The notes: a model not told the origin generated them from the sequence alone. 64,000 bases of DNA from Halobaculum marinum (GCF_029338555.1 NZ_CP119989.1:2232001-2296000); one strand, 5' to 3'. Shown: positions 33,282 to 42,300, counted from the stretch's first letter. Program-made: numbers and translations.

Positions 33282-34904
33282 CTACTCGTCGGCGTACCGC
33301 ACGCCCGTCACGGTGCCGACGCCTTTGCTGCGCCCCTCGCGGAAGACGAAGCGCTGTCCCTCCTCGACGAGGTACGGTTGGAACTTGAAGCGGACCTCCG
33401 TCTCGCCGGTGTCGCCCGGGAGCAGGCGGCCTCCCTGGGGGTAGAACACGGCGGCCTCGCTGACCGTCTCCAGGTGGACGACCGGTTCGTACCCCTCCTG
33501 GATCCGCGTCGGGTGGTTCAGCACCATCACCTCGGCGTCGAACGAGCGGACCGGTCTGGGGTCGGCGTCGCGGGGGACCAGCGCCATCCCGCGGCTGATC
33601 TCGGTTTCCTTCACGCCTTTGAGCGCGATGCCGACGATTCGACCCGCTCGCGCCTTGTCGACGCGGTGGTAGTGCATCTCGATGGAGCGCACCTCCACCT
33701 CGCGGAACTGTCCGTCGGGCATCGGTCCGACCAGCAGTTCGTCGCCCGCCTCCACCTCGCCCGAGCGAATGGTGCCGGAGGCGACCGCGCCGACGCCCTT
33801 CACGTCGTACGTGCGGTCGATGTACATCCTGAAGTCCGCGTCGGCGTCGTCGGCGCGCTTCGGCAGGGTCTCCAGCATCTGGTCGAGTTCCGGGAGTCCC
33901 TGACGGGTCACCGCAGAGGTGAGGAGGACCGGGACGACACCGTCGCCGATCTCCTCGACCGCGGTGGCGACGCCGTGGCGCTCGACCCGCAGTGGGGTCT
34001 TCCCTACGTCGCGCAACATCGACTCCACCTCGCGTTCGACTTCCTCGACGCGGTCGTCCGTGGCGGCGTCGACTTTCGTGATGGCGACGACGGTCGGGAG
34101 TTCCATCGCCAGCAGGATGCCCAGGTGCTCGCGGGTGGTCTTCGTCGGCCCGTCGTCGGCGGCGACGACGATCAGGCCGTAGTCGAGTTTCTGCCCGACG
34201 AGCCCGCGGATCGTCGTGCGGAGCCACGGCTCGTGCCCGACGGTGTCGACGAACGAGACGAGGCGGTCGGCCTCTTCGACGATGCGCGCCCGGTCGGACT
34301 TCCGGTCCGGGTTGTCCGTGCGGACGGGGCCGTCGTCGTCGAAGCCGTACACGCCGTAGCTGAGGTCCGCCGACAGGCCGCGCTCCACCTCGTGTGGCTG
34401 GACGTCGAGGTACGAGCGGGTGCCGCCGTCACCGTCGTCGGCCTGTCCGGTGACGAGCGTGCCGACGAGCGTCGACTTCCCGTGGTCGACGTGCCCCGCG
34501 GTGCCGACGACGATGTGGTCGTCCTCGCCGGCGAACGCCGCGCCCTCGCGTACCGTCGCCAGGCCGACGAGGCCGCCCTCGGCCTCGCCGGTGCCGGCGG
34601 CCCACGTCTCGACCTCGTGGATGTGGGCGTCTGCCTCCTCGGCCAGCAGCGAGAGCACGTCCATCGACTCGGAGAACGCCGCCGGCGAGATGCCCGCGAT
34701 GCCGCCGTCGTCTGTGACGCCGACGACGTACAGTGCCTCCCCGTCGCCCGAGAGCACGCGGTGGCGTAGCTGTGCCGCCAGCGACTCCATGCGGCCCTCC
34801 GCGAGGTGGACCGCCCGGGTGAGGCGGGTCTTGAACTCGATGTTGCCGCCTTCCTCCTCGCCGCGCTCGATGGTCCGTGTGAGCACGGCCCGGTCAGCGC
34901 CCAT
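33282..34904 (-). CDS. GTPBP1-type translational GTPase
   Basis: A 540-residue GTPase of the elongation-factor-like group. After an N-terminal region (1-130) with EEGGNIEFKTRLTR come G1 GHVDHGKST (137-145), G3 in DTVGHEPWLRTT, G4 in AITKVD, and then EF-Tu-like beta-barrel domains (YDVKGVGAVASGTIRSGEVEAGDELLVGP). Eukaryal GTPBP1/2 relatives act in ribosome rescue and mRNA decay; the archaeal role is less defined. The start at 34904 is supported by a TATA box 27 bp upstream, which excludes the longer frame from 34964. Confidence 0.88.
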   Translation of the reverse strand: MGADRAVLTRTIERGEEEGGNIEFKTRLTRAVHLAEGRMESLAAQLRHRVLSGDGEALYVVGVTDDGGIAGISPAAFSESMDVLSLLAEEADAHIHEVETWAAGTGEAEGGLVGLATVREGAAFAGEDDHIVVGTAGHVDHGKSTLVGTLVTGQADDGDGGTRSYLDVQPHEVERGLSADLSYGVYGFDDDGPVRTDNPDRKSDRARIVEEADRLVSFVDTVGHEPWLRTTIRGLVGQKLDYGLIVVAADDGPTKTTREHLGILLAMELPTVVAITKVDAATDDRVEEVEREVESMLRDVGKTPLRVERHGVATAVEEIGDGVVPVLLTSAVTRQGLPELDQMLETLPKRADDADADFRMYIDRTYDVKGVGAVASGTIRSGEVEAGDELLVGPMPDGQFREVEVRSIEMHYHRVDKARAGRIVGIALKGVKETEISRGMALVPRDADPRPVRSFDAEVMVLNHPTRIQEGYEPVVHLETVSEAAVFYPQGGRLLPGDTGETEVRFKFQPYLVEEGQRFVFREGRSKGVGTVTGVRYADE

Positions 34905-34927
34905 GCCCGTCGGGTAGTGGTCGGTGA

Positions 34928-34934
34928 GTATAAC
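34928..34934 (-). promoter_or_regulatory. TATA box for the GTPBP1-type gene
   Basis: GTTATAC on the minus strand, centred 27 bp before the ATG at 34904. Confidence 0.6.
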
Positions 34935-35045
34935 GGTTTTCACGAGTATGCCTATCAATACCACACTACCGCTCGAGATCGATGGCTCCGACGTTCGGTC
35001 GCGACATCGTCCACACGTCGACCGCCACGCCGACGGATCCGGGCG

Positions 35046-35600
35046 TCAGCGCTCCTTGAGCGTCTCGTAGGCACGGTTGACGCGCTTGAACTCGTCCTCG
35101 TCGCCACCGGAGTCTGGGTGCGTCTCCTTCACTCGGTCGCGGTATGCGGACTTCACCTCCGACTGGGACGCCCCGGGGTCGACCCCGAGCGTCCGCCGGG
35201 CGTCGCCGCGCGGCATCCCGGCGTCCGTCCCCACCGTCGCACCGCCGGTCGTCCCCCGTCCGCGCGTTCGACCGCTGGTGGCTCTCCGGCCCCCGTCGGC
35301 GCCGACGCGACCTCCGTCGCCCATCCGAGCGCGGGCGCGCTCCCGTGCCTCGCGGGCGAACCGGGAGTCGCCGCCGGGCGTCCGGCGCTCGCCCGCGCTG
35401 GCCCGCTCGCGGGCGGCACGCGCACGGAGGTCCTCCTTCATCCTGCCGGACGCCTGGTACCACATGAAGTAGGCGGCGGCGCCGGTCGGGATGGCCGCCA
35501 CGAGCACGAACAGCGACTGCGTGATGCCGAGCATCACGAGCGTCGCTGTCAGGCCGGCGAGCACGGCGGCGATCCCCAGCAGCAGTACGTCGCGGTCCAC
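35046..35600 (-). CDS. Membrane-anchored J-domain protein
   Basis: A 184-residue protein read from a GTG start at 35600 (upstream translation is Arg/Pro-rich and non-coding). Residues 4-24 and 28-46 are membrane helices in a hairpin; 55-130 is a long Arg/Gly-rich charged linker, unusually basic for a halophile; 132-184 is a C-terminal J domain with the HPD triad at 161-163 and DEFKRVNRAYETL at the end. J domains stimulate the ATPase of DnaK (Hsp70). Here the topology would hold the J domain at the inner membrane face, like TIM14/DjlA-type recruiters. Start codon is an inference. Confidence 0.72.
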   Translation of the reverse strand: MDRDVLLLGIAAVLAGLTATLVMLGITQSLFVLVAAIPTGAAAYFMWYQASGRMKEDLRARAARERASAGERRTPGGDSRFAREARERARARMGDGGRVGADGGRRATSGRTRGRGTTGGATVGTDAGMPRGDARRTLGVDPGASQSEVKSAYRDRVKETHPDSGGDEDEFKRVNRAYETLKER

Positions 35601-35737
35601 ACGCTGGATCGGCGGTGCGCGACCGTAAACCCCTCGCCGCCCGGGCGGTTCGCCGGACGGAGGAGACGGCCGAGCGCGTCGGGTCGGTCGGTGGAACGAA
35701 GACGGTGGCGTGCGTATCCGTGACACAGTGATTCCGT

Positions 35738-35878
35738 GTGAGCGTCTCCGGACTCTGCCACCTGTGTGAACGCGCCGCCGCGGTCGCGTCGTGCGACCGG
35801 TGTGGCGCGCTGGCGTGTGCTGACCACTTCGACCGCGAGCGAGGGCTGTGTAGCGACTGCGCTGTCGACGCGGAGTGA
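35738..35878 (+). CDS. 46-residue zinc-finger microprotein
   Basis: A GTG-started frame of 46 residues; an in-frame TGA lies three codons upstream, so this is the only start. It has the regular set C7-x2-C10, C19-x2-C22, C27-x2-H30, C38-x2-C41, enough for two zinc ions in a cross-brace or B-box-like fold. Four evenly spaced pairs in so short an ORF are very unlikely by chance. Function is unknown; such small haloarchaeal zinc fingers may bind nucleic acid or protein partners. It lies between the divergent J-domain gene and the convergent histidine kinase gene. Confidence 0.75.
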   Translation: MSVSGLCHLCERAAAVASCDRCGALACADHFDRERGLCSDCAVDAE

Positions 35879-35904
35879 CGGGTACCGACGACGGGTGGAG
35901 GCGG

Positions 35905-37620
35905 TCAGTCGGTCGCTCCGGCTGTCGCTCCGCCGTCGACGACCGCGCTCGGCGGGAGCGTCACGGTCACGGTGGTGCCCGTCGGGTCGCGGTCGGCGAA
36001 CGACAGTTCTGCGCCGATCAGGCGGGTCCCCCACCGCACGACCCACAGGCCGAGGCCGCTCCCGTGTGAGAGTGCGGTCTCCGTGCCCGCCCGGATGCTC
36101 TCCAGTTCCGCGTCGGGGATGCCCGGGCCGTCGTCGGCGACGACGAATCGGACGCCGCCGTCGTCCTCGCGTCGGATCGTCAGTCGGACGGCGGCGCCGT
36201 CGCCGTGTTCGAGGGCGTTCTCCACGAGGTTCCACAGCACGACCCGGAGCACCTGCTCCCTGACGGTCACGACGAGGTCGTCCGGCGCGTCGATTGCCAC
36301 CGTTCGCTCGGGGTACGCTTCGCGCGTGCGCCGGACCACGTTTCGACAGAGGTCCGTCACGGGCACCTCTCGCGCCCCGTCGGCGTCGTCGAGCACCGTC
36401 TCGACGTCGCGGGCCTTCTCCCCGAGGCGCTGGAGCGCGCGGCCGCGCCGCCGGATGGCGTCGGCGAGCGGTTCGTCGTCCTCGTCGACGCGCTCGGCCA
36501 GCAGGTCGGCGTTGCCGACGACGACCGTCATGTCGTTGCGGAGATTGTGTCTGAGCACGCGGTTCAGGACTTCGAGTCGCTGTCTGCGCGCCTCGCGGTC
36601 AGTCACGTCCGCGAAGGTGACCGTGTAGCCGACGGCGCGGTCGTGGTGGTCGCCGATGTCCGAGACGGTCGCCTCGTACACGCGGTAGCCGCTGTCGTCC
36701 GTCTGTTCGATCCGCTGTGGGGCGTCGGTCGACAGGTCGACGTCTGGGACGAACTCGCCGACGTGCGTCCCCGCGACCGCCGAATCTGCCTCGGTAACCC
36801 CCAAGACGGGACCTGCGGCGGCGTTGAACTCGATGACGAGGCCCTCGGCGTTGACGACGACGAGGCCGACGCCCACGTCCTCGATGGCGGCCCGCCGCCC
36901 GAGCACCTGCGTCGCCGGGAGGAGTCCCTGAAGTTCGAACCTGAACAGCGCGAAACCGAACAGGACGCCGGTTATCGCGAGCGTCAGGGGCGTGAGGTCG
37001 AGCGCGGGCACCGGGGGGAGGAAGAACGTCGCCTTCACGTGCGCCACGAAACTGACGGCGGCCCCGACGATGAGCGCGATGCCCTGGTCGCGGTACAGCG
37101 CACCGTACGACAACACCGGCTCCAGCAGGAACACCATCCCCGCCCCGATGACCGCCCAGCCGAATGCCGCGTGGACGTAGAACCAGACTCCCGGGTCGAA
37201 CACCACCGTCGCCGCGCCGAACGTCGGAGCGACCCGGTAGTCGGTCCACATCAGCCCGTGTGCGGGCGCCGTCGCCACCAGGGCCATCGTCACCGCCGGC
37301 ACCACTGCCAGCGCGACGATCAGGCGGCGACTGACGTACTCTCCCCGCCCGGTGTACCCGAGCGCGAACAACAGCCACGCCGGCGCGACGATTGCCTTGC
37401 CGACCTCCAGCGGCACCTCCAGCAACTCGCGAGCGCCGGGGTCGAACACCGACAACGCGACCGCGTACGACACCGACCACACCGCGACCCCCGCCATCAG
37501 CGCGGCGAAGGAGGCCGCACCCGGTTCGCCGCGGTTCTGCCACGCGTACGTCCCGACGGCTATCGCGGTGCCGCCCGCGAGGAGCGCGAGGAATACGACG
37601 ACCGCGCCCCCAGTCAGCAT
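35905..37620 (-). CDS. 7TM sensor histidine kinase with PAS domain
   Basis: A 571-residue membrane kinase. Residues 1 to about 220 form seven or so helices of the histidine-kinase N-terminal 7TM type; about 225-355 is a PAS-like domain (AIEDVGVGLVVVNAEGLVIEFN) ending in FADVTDREARR; then the H-box LNRVLRHNLRNDM with the phospho-acceptor His, the N-box NLVENALEHGDG, G1 DDGPGIP and G2 GSGLGLWVV. No response regulator gene is adjacent, which is common for halobacterial orphans. A TATA box exactly 27 bp before the ATG at 37620 fixes the start against the GTG at 37629. The ligand is unknown. Confidence 0.9.
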   Translation of the reverse strand: MLTGGAVVVFLALLAGGTAIAVGTYAWQNRGEPGAASFAALMAGVAVWSVSYAVALSVFDPGARELLEVPLEVGKAIVAPAWLLFALGYTGRGEYVSRRLIVALAVVPAVTMALVATAPAHGLMWTDYRVAPTFGAATVVFDPGVWFYVHAAFGWAVIGAGMVFLLEPVLSYGALYRDQGIALIVGAAVSFVAHVKATFFLPPVPALDLTPLTLAITGVLFGFALFRFELQGLLPATQVLGRRAAIEDVGVGLVVVNAEGLVIEFNAAAGPVLGVTEADSAVAGTHVGEFVPDVDLSTDAPQRIEQTDDSGYRVYEATVSDIGDHHDRAVGYTVTFADVTDREARRQRLEVLNRVLRHNLRNDMTVVVGNADLLAERVDEDDEPLADAIRRRGRALQRLGEKARDVETVLDDADGAREVPVTDLCRNVVRRTREAYPERTVAIDAPDDLVVTVREQVLRVVLWNLVENALEHGDGAAVRLTIRREDDGGVRFVVADDGPGIPDAELESIRAGTETALSHGSGLGLWVVRWGTRLIGAELSFADRDPTGTTVTVTLPPSAVVDGGATAGATD

Positions 37621-37643
37621 TGTCCCCACTCGTCGTTCGAGAC

Positions 37644-37650
37644 GTAAATA
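37644..37650 (-). promoter_or_regulatory. TATA box for the 7TM histidine kinase gene
   Basis: TATTTAC on the minus strand, centred 27 bp before the ATG at 37620. Confidence 0.6.
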
Positions 37651-37705
37651 CGGCCACCCTCTCGTATCTGCCCGGAGAACGCCAGCGGGCGGCGAGGCGA
37701 CGACG

Positions 37706-38518
37706 CTACTCGCGGTGGCGGTTCAGCCGGTCGCGGAGGCGCTTGGCCGCCTGGCCGGACGCCTTCGCGAAGTTCTCGCCGGCGTCTTCGCCCGCAAAGA
37801 TGATCCCACGCGAGGAGTTGACGAGGCCGACGCCGTCGGCGAGGCCGTACTCGACCGCCGCCTCGGCGTCACCGCCCTGGGCGCCGACGCCCGGGACGAG
37901 GAACGGGAGGTCGGGGACCTCCGCGCGGAGTTCCTCCAGCTCCTCGGGGACGGTCGCGCCGACCACGAGGCCGACGTTGCCCCGTTCGTTCCACAGGTCC
38001 GCGACGGCGGCGACGCGGCGGTACAGCGGTTCGCCCGAGGCGAGTTCCAGATCCTGCAGGTCCGACCCGCCCGGGTTCGAGGTGCGACACAGCACGAACA
38101 CGCCCTTGTCCGCCTTCGAGAGGAACGGCTCCAGCGAATCGCGCCCCATGTACGGGTTCGCGGTGATTGCGTCGACGTGCTCCAGCAGTTCGGCGTACTT
38201 GCGCGCGGTGTTGCCGATGTCGCCGCGCTTGGCGTCGAGGAGCACTGGCACGCCCTTCCCGTGGGCGTACGCGACCGTCTCGCGGAGGCTCCGCCAGCCG
38301 TCGGCGTCCTCGTAGAACGCGGCGTTCGGCTTGTAGCAGGCGGCGTACTCGTGGGTGGCGTCGATGATCCGCCGGTTGAACGCCCACCGCGGCAGGTCCT
38401 TGTCGAGCAGGTGCTCGGGGATGCGGTCGATGTCGGCGTCCAACCCCACGGAGACGAGGGAGTCGGTCGCGTCGATGCGGTCGCGGAGTCGCTCGAAGAA
38501 GGCGTTGAACTCGGGCAT
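37706..38518 (-). CDS. pyrF: Orotidine 5'-phosphate decarboxylase (type 2)
   Basis: A 270-residue enzyme for the last step of UMP synthesis. It has the type 2 (longer) layout: LVSVGLDADIDRIP near 20-33, YKPNAAFYE near 60, and the catalytic Lys-Asp array in VLLDAKRGDIGNTA (near 90-103), then LVVGATVPEEL and LVPGVGAQGGD for phosphate binding. A single gene with a TATA box 26 bp before the ATG. It follows the P1B ATPase gene on the same strand with a 43 bp gap but has its own promoter. Confidence 0.96.
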   Translation of the reverse strand: MPEFNAFFERLRDRIDATDSLVSVGLDADIDRIPEHLLDKDLPRWAFNRRIIDATHEYAACYKPNAAFYEDADGWRSLRETVAYAHGKGVPVLLDAKRGDIGNTARKYAELLEHVDAITANPYMGRDSLEPFLSKADKGVFVLCRTSNPGGSDLQDLELASGEPLYRRVAAVADLWNERGNVGLVVGATVPEELEELRAEVPDLPFLVPGVGAQGGDAEAAVEYGLADGVGLVNSSRGIIFAGEDAGENFAKASGQAAKRLRDRLNRHRE

Positions 38519-38540
38519 ACACCGCGGTTCGCGGCGTCCC

Positions 38541-38548
38541 GGATAATG
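38541..38548 (-). promoter_or_regulatory. TATA box for pyrF
   Basis: CATTATCC on the minus strand, centred 26-27 bp before the ATG at 38518, in the short gap after the ATPase gene. Confidence 0.5.
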
Positions 38549-38561
38549 GTTCCCGGTTCCG

Positions 38562-41153
38562 TCAGGCGTCGGTCGTGGCGGCGGGAGCGTCCGCCTCGGT
38601 CGCCTCGGGGTCGGCGGGCGACACGCGCGCCAGTCGACTCGCGTTCGCCGTCACCCCCACCGTCATCCCGGCGTCGCCCGCCAGCACCGCGAACCAGATG
38701 GGGACGAGGCCGAACGGCACCGCCGCCGCCAGTACCGCCTTCGCTGCGAGGCTCGTCCAGACGTTCTGCCGGATGACACCGTTGGCGCGCTCGGCGAGCG
38801 TCCGGAGGTACGGGAGCGTCGAGAGGTCGTCAGCCAGCAGCGCCACGTCCGCCGTCTCCAGCGCCGTGTCGGTGCCCGCCGCGCCCATCGCGATGCCGAC
38901 GGTCGCCGTCGCCAGCGCGGGTGCGTCGTTGACGCCGTCGCCGACCATGGCGACGCCGTCGTGCTCGGCGAGCAGTTCCTCGACGGCGGTCACCTTCTCG
39001 TCGGGGAGCAGTTCCGCGCGTACCTCGTCGACGCCGACCGTCTCGCCGACTGCGCGGGCGGTGCGCTCGTTGTCGCCGGTGAGCATCACCGTGCGCACGC
39101 CCGCCTCGCGCAGGCGCTCGACGGTGCGGGCGGCCTCGGGGCGCACCTCGTCGGCGACGGCGATGACGCCCTCGAGGTCGTCCTCCGTGCCGACGAGAAC
39201 CACCGTCTTCCCCTCGGACTGGAGTTCCGGCACCGTGTCCGAGAGGAGGTCGAGGCAGTTGTTCCGCTCGCAGATGGCGCGGGAGGTCCGCGTGACGACG
39301 CCGCCGTCGGTCGCGGCGTGGACGTGCGAGAGGTCGAAGCCGAGGTCGTCGAACAGCCCCGGCTTGCCCGCGTAGTGGGGCGTGCCGTCGAGCGTCGCGG
39401 TGACGCCTTTCCCGGTGACGGCCTCGAAGTCCTCGACCGAGCGGTCGGCGACGCCGGCCGAGTCGGCGTGGGCGACGATGGCGTCGCCGATGGGGTGCTC
39501 CGAGCGCAGTTCCAGCCCCCGGGCACACCGGAGGACGTCTTCCTCGGTGTTGTCGCCGAGGGGGACCACGTCGGTGACGGTCAGTTCCCCCTTGGTGAGC
39601 GTGCCGGTCTTGTCGAAGGCGACGGCGTCCACGTCGCCCATCGCCTCCAGGTACGTCCCGCCTTTGATCAGCACGCCGTTGCGCGCGGCGGCGGTGATAC
39701 CCGAGACGACCGTGACCGGCGTCGAGATGACGAACGCGCACGGGCACGCGAGGACGAGCAGGGTGAGCCCGTAGAGGACGAACTCCTCCCACGCCGCGCC
39801 GAGCGCCAGCGGCGGGCCGACCGCGACGATCAGCGCGAAGCCGACGACGACCGGCGTGTAGTAGCTGGCGAACCGCTCGACGAACTGCTCGCGCTCGGAG
39901 CGCTCGCTCTGTGCGGCCTCCACCATGTCGACGACGCGCGACAGGGTGTCCTCGCCGGCGGGCGTCGTCACCTCGACTTCGAGGTAGCCGCCCTCGACGA
40001 TGGTGCCCGCGAACACCTCGTCGCCGGGCGCCTTGTCGACTGGGACGGACTCGCCGGTGACGGGCGCCTGGTTCACCGCGCTCGCGCCGTCCGTGACCGT
40101 GCCGTCTCGGGGGACGCGGTCGCCGGGCCGAACGACGACAGTCTCGCCCACGTCGACGGCGTCGGCAGGGACCGTCTCCTCTGCGCCATCCCGCAGGACG
40201 GTCGCCTCCGTCGGCGACAGTTCCATCAATTCGCGCAAGGAGTTGCGCGCGCGGTCCATCGCCGCCCCCTCCAGCAGTTCGGAGACAGAGAACAGCGTCG
40301 TCAACGTCGCGGCCTCGAAGTACAGCGGCTCGTCGAAGCCGACGCCGGCGGCGACGGCGCCGAGGATGGCGACGCTCATCAGCAGGTCGATGTCGAGGCT
40401 GCGTTGGCGGAGCGAGTAGTAGCCGTTGCGGAACACCGCGAGGCCGCCGACGGCGACGGCGCCGAGGTACGCGAGGTCGCCGACGCGAACCGCGCGGCCC
40501 AGGATGTCCACGGTCGGTCCGGTGGCCGCGGTGAGGGGGTTCGCGAGGACGAGACCGATCAGCGTCAGCAGGCCCGCCGTGTACGTCGCGTACGCGCGGC
40601 GACTGCGCCAGATCGATCGCTCGTCGCCGCCGCCGTCCCCGTCCTCGTCGAGCGAGGTGGAGACGACCTCGTAGCCGGCGGACTCGACCGCCGAGACGAG
40701 CGCCGCGAGCGTCGTCGCGTCGGGGTCGAAGCGGAGCACCACGTCGCCCGTCGTCGGGCGGGTGTCGATGTCGCGGACGCCGTCGACGCGCTCCAGCGCG
40801 CCGGTCACCTTCCCCGCACAGGAGGCGCAGTCCATGTCGGGCACCGTGAGCGTCACCGATTCGAGGTCGTCGTCCACGTCGTATCCCGCGGACTCGATGG
40901 CGGCGACCACGTCGTCGCGGTCGGTCGAGCCGTCGGTCGCGACCGACAACGTCCCCGTGGTCGGGCGGGGGTCGACACCGGTGACGCCCCCGACGCCGGA
41001 GACGCTCCGCTCGACTTTCGCGGCGCAGGAGGCGCAGTCCATCCCCGGCACCGAGAGAGAGATGTCCGCCGCCGTCGCGGGCACGGCGTCCTCGTCGGGA
41101 GCACACCCGCTGTCGTTGCACCCGCCGGCCCCGGCGGAGTCATCGTGCGTCAT
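38562..41153 (-). CDS. P1B-type heavy-metal ATPase, probably Zn/Cd/Pb export
   Basis: An 863-residue metal pump. Two N-terminal HMA domains carry GMDCASC (Cys40/Cys43) and DMDCASC (Cys109/Cys112), with an extra Cys pair at 12 and 17. The membrane metal site is Cys470-Pro-Cys472 in LACPCAFVISTPVTVVSGI, which follows the ZntA (P1B-2) pattern rather than CopA; the phosphorylated Asp514 is in DKTGTLTKG; HP is in RSEHPIGDA; GDGVNDAPAL forms the hinge; and the last helix carries a GDAG (DxG) element, as in Zn/Cd pumps. Start at 41153. Expression is likely metal-controlled, but no operator is obvious. Confidence 0.92.
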   Translation of the reverse strand: MTHDDSAGAGGCNDSGCAPDEDAVPATAADISLSVPGMDCASCAAKVERSVSGVGGVTGVDPRPTTGTLSVATDGSTDRDDVVAAIESAGYDVDDDLESVTLTVPDMDCASCAGKVTGALERVDGVRDIDTRPTTGDVVLRFDPDATTLAALVSAVESAGYEVVSTSLDEDGDGGGDERSIWRSRRAYATYTAGLLTLIGLVLANPLTAATGPTVDILGRAVRVGDLAYLGAVAVGGLAVFRNGYYSLRQRSLDIDLLMSVAILGAVAAGVGFDEPLYFEAATLTTLFSVSELLEGAAMDRARNSLRELMELSPTEATVLRDGAEETVPADAVDVGETVVVRPGDRVPRDGTVTDGASAVNQAPVTGESVPVDKAPGDEVFAGTIVEGGYLEVEVTTPAGEDTLSRVVDMVEAAQSERSEREQFVERFASYYTPVVVGFALIVAVGPPLALGAAWEEFVLYGLTLLVLACPCAFVISTPVTVVSGITAAARNGVLIKGGTYLEAMGDVDAVAFDKTGTLTKGELTVTDVVPLGDNTEEDVLRCARGLELRSEHPIGDAIVAHADSAGVADRSVEDFEAVTGKGVTATLDGTPHYAGKPGLFDDLGFDLSHVHAATDGGVVTRTSRAICERNNCLDLLSDTVPELQSEGKTVVLVGTEDDLEGVIAVADEVRPEAARTVERLREAGVRTVMLTGDNERTARAVGETVGVDEVRAELLPDEKVTAVEELLAEHDGVAMVGDGVNDAPALATATVGIAMGAAGTDTALETADVALLADDLSTLPYLRTLAERANGVIRQNVWTSLAAKAVLAAAVPFGLVPIWFAVLAGDAGMTVGVTANASRLARVSPADPEATEADAPAATTDA

Positions 41154-41180
41154 GTTCGTGTCGACGCTAGTCGACGGGGG

Positions 41181-41190
41181 TGTATTAACC
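41181..41190 (-). promoter_or_regulatory. TATA box for the P1B ATPase gene
   Basis: GGTTAATACA on the minus strand, centred about 32 bp before the ATG at 41153; a leader of about 5 nt is predicted. Confidence 0.45.
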
Positions 41191-41246
41191 CACCTACCAA
41201 CGATCCGGGGTAAGATGGTTGTTCCTAGTAACGAACGCACGCTGAG

Positions 41247-41254
41247 TTATTATC
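41247..41254 (+). promoter_or_regulatory. TATA box for the 41308 gene
   Basis: TTATTATC on the plus strand; predicted start near 41277, which excludes the upstream in-frame ATG at 41215. Confidence 0.45.
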
Positions 41255-41307
41255 TCGGCCCGCTCCGTGCAGCGCAGACGAGTTCGCGTCCACCCGCGCC
41301 GCTGGAA

Positions 41308-41640
41308 ATGAGAAGCGACTACCCGCCGCCGCCGACTGGTTCGAGCGTGTACCTGAGTCACCCAGTCCGGCAGATGTGCGACGACCCGGTTCCCGGTGAG
41401 CGGGCGACGCTCGTGGTCGAACTCGCCGACGGCGCCGACGACGCCGCGTTCGCCGATGCGGTCGCGGACCTCGGCGGTGCGGTGGAGGCGGAACTGCGCT
41501 TCGACTCCTACCGGATCGTCGTCGACGAGACGGCGGTCGCACAGTTGTGTGCGCTCTCGGGGCTGGCAGTCGTAGAGACGGACAACGCCGTCGGGTACGG
41601 CGGCGACGCCGGAGAAGACGTGGACGGCGGCGTCGACTGA
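41308..41640 (+). CDS. Small haloarchaeal protein of unknown function
   Basis: A 110-residue acidic protein, divergent from the metal pump. Residues about 30-95 alternate beta and helix (ATLVVELADGADDAAFADAVADLGG, then FDSYRIVVDETAVAQLC) in the manner of a ferredoxin-like fold, as in protease propeptides. Two cysteines only. Start at 41308 is chosen from the TATA position; ATG at 41215 or Met at codon 23 are alternatives. I do not recognise the family. The 5' leader would be about 30 nt. Confidence 0.55.
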   Translation: MRSDYPPPPTGSSVYLSHPVRQMCDDPVPGERATLVVELADGADDAAFADAVADLGGAVEAELRFDSYRIVVDETAVAQLCALSGLAVVETDNAVGYGGDAGEDVDGGVD

Positions 41641-41662
41641 GTCGCCGTGGGCGAACGCCGAC

Positions 41663-42061
41663 TCAGGCGCGCAGCGACGACAGGTACGCCGTGAGGTCGG
41701 TCGTCGAGACGACGCCCACGACGCCGTCCTCGCCGTCCGTGACGGGCATGTGGTGGAACCCCTCGTCGAGCATCGTCCGCGACACCGACGACAGGGAGTC
41801 GCCGGGGTCCGCGGTCACGAGGTCCGTGCTCATGTACTCGGAGACCGGCGTCTGGTCTTTCGGCTGTCGCTCCGCGACGATCTGTACGAAGTCGGTGTTG
41901 GTGAGGATCCCCCGCAACTCCCCGTTCTCGACGACGATCACCGACCCGATTCCGCGTTGCATCATCCCCTTCGCGGCGTCCTCGACGAGGGTGTCGGGGG
42001 TCACGGTGTAGAGGTCTTCGGACATCACCTGCGCGACGAATACGTCGTCGATATCGTGCAT
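41663..42061 (-). CDS. CBS-domain protein
   Basis: A 132-residue protein made of a tandem CBS pair and little else. CBS1 covers about 10-65 (VAQVMSEDLYTVTPDTLVEDAAKGM, then GSVIVVENGELRGILTNTD) and CBS2 about 75-130 (VSEYMSTDLVTADPGDSLSSV, then GVVGVVSTTDL). Such pairs bind adenine nucleotides and signal energy state to partner enzymes or act in small-molecule sensing. Start at 42061 fits a TATA box about 30 bp upstream. Confidence 0.9.
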   Translation of the reverse strand: MHDIDDVFVAQVMSEDLYTVTPDTLVEDAAKGMMQRGIGSVIVVENGELRGILTNTDFVQIVAERQPKDQTPVSEYMSTDLVTADPGDSLSSVSRTMLDEGFHHMPVTDGEDGVVGVVSTTDLTAYLSSLRA

Positions 42062-42088
42062 GGGTACTCCGGGGATGCGCGGGCGGCC

Positions 42089-42095
42089 GAATAAG
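42089..42095 (-). promoter_or_regulatory. TATA box for the CBS gene
   Basis: CTTATTC on the minus strand, centred 31 bp before the ATG at 42061. Confidence 0.45.
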
Positions 42096-42264
42096 CGTTG
42101 GTGTCGCCCGCACTCCACCCGCCGTCGCACGGCCGCCACCGGACCGCCGTTCGGTAGCCACGATGGCCTCGATCGGCGCAACCGCGCACCTGAACGAGAT
42201 TAATAACAGACGAATTCCGAAGGAAGCGACCCCAAACCACCCAAAAACAGTCGCGTCGGGCGCC

Positions 42265-42274
42265 ACATACATAC
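42265..42274 (+). promoter_or_regulatory. TATA-like element for the amphi-Trp operon
   Basis: ACATACATAC centred about 31 bp before the ATG at 42301. Confidence 0.4.
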
Positions 42275-42300
42275 GTCAGCTCGGCGACGTGACGCCTGTT

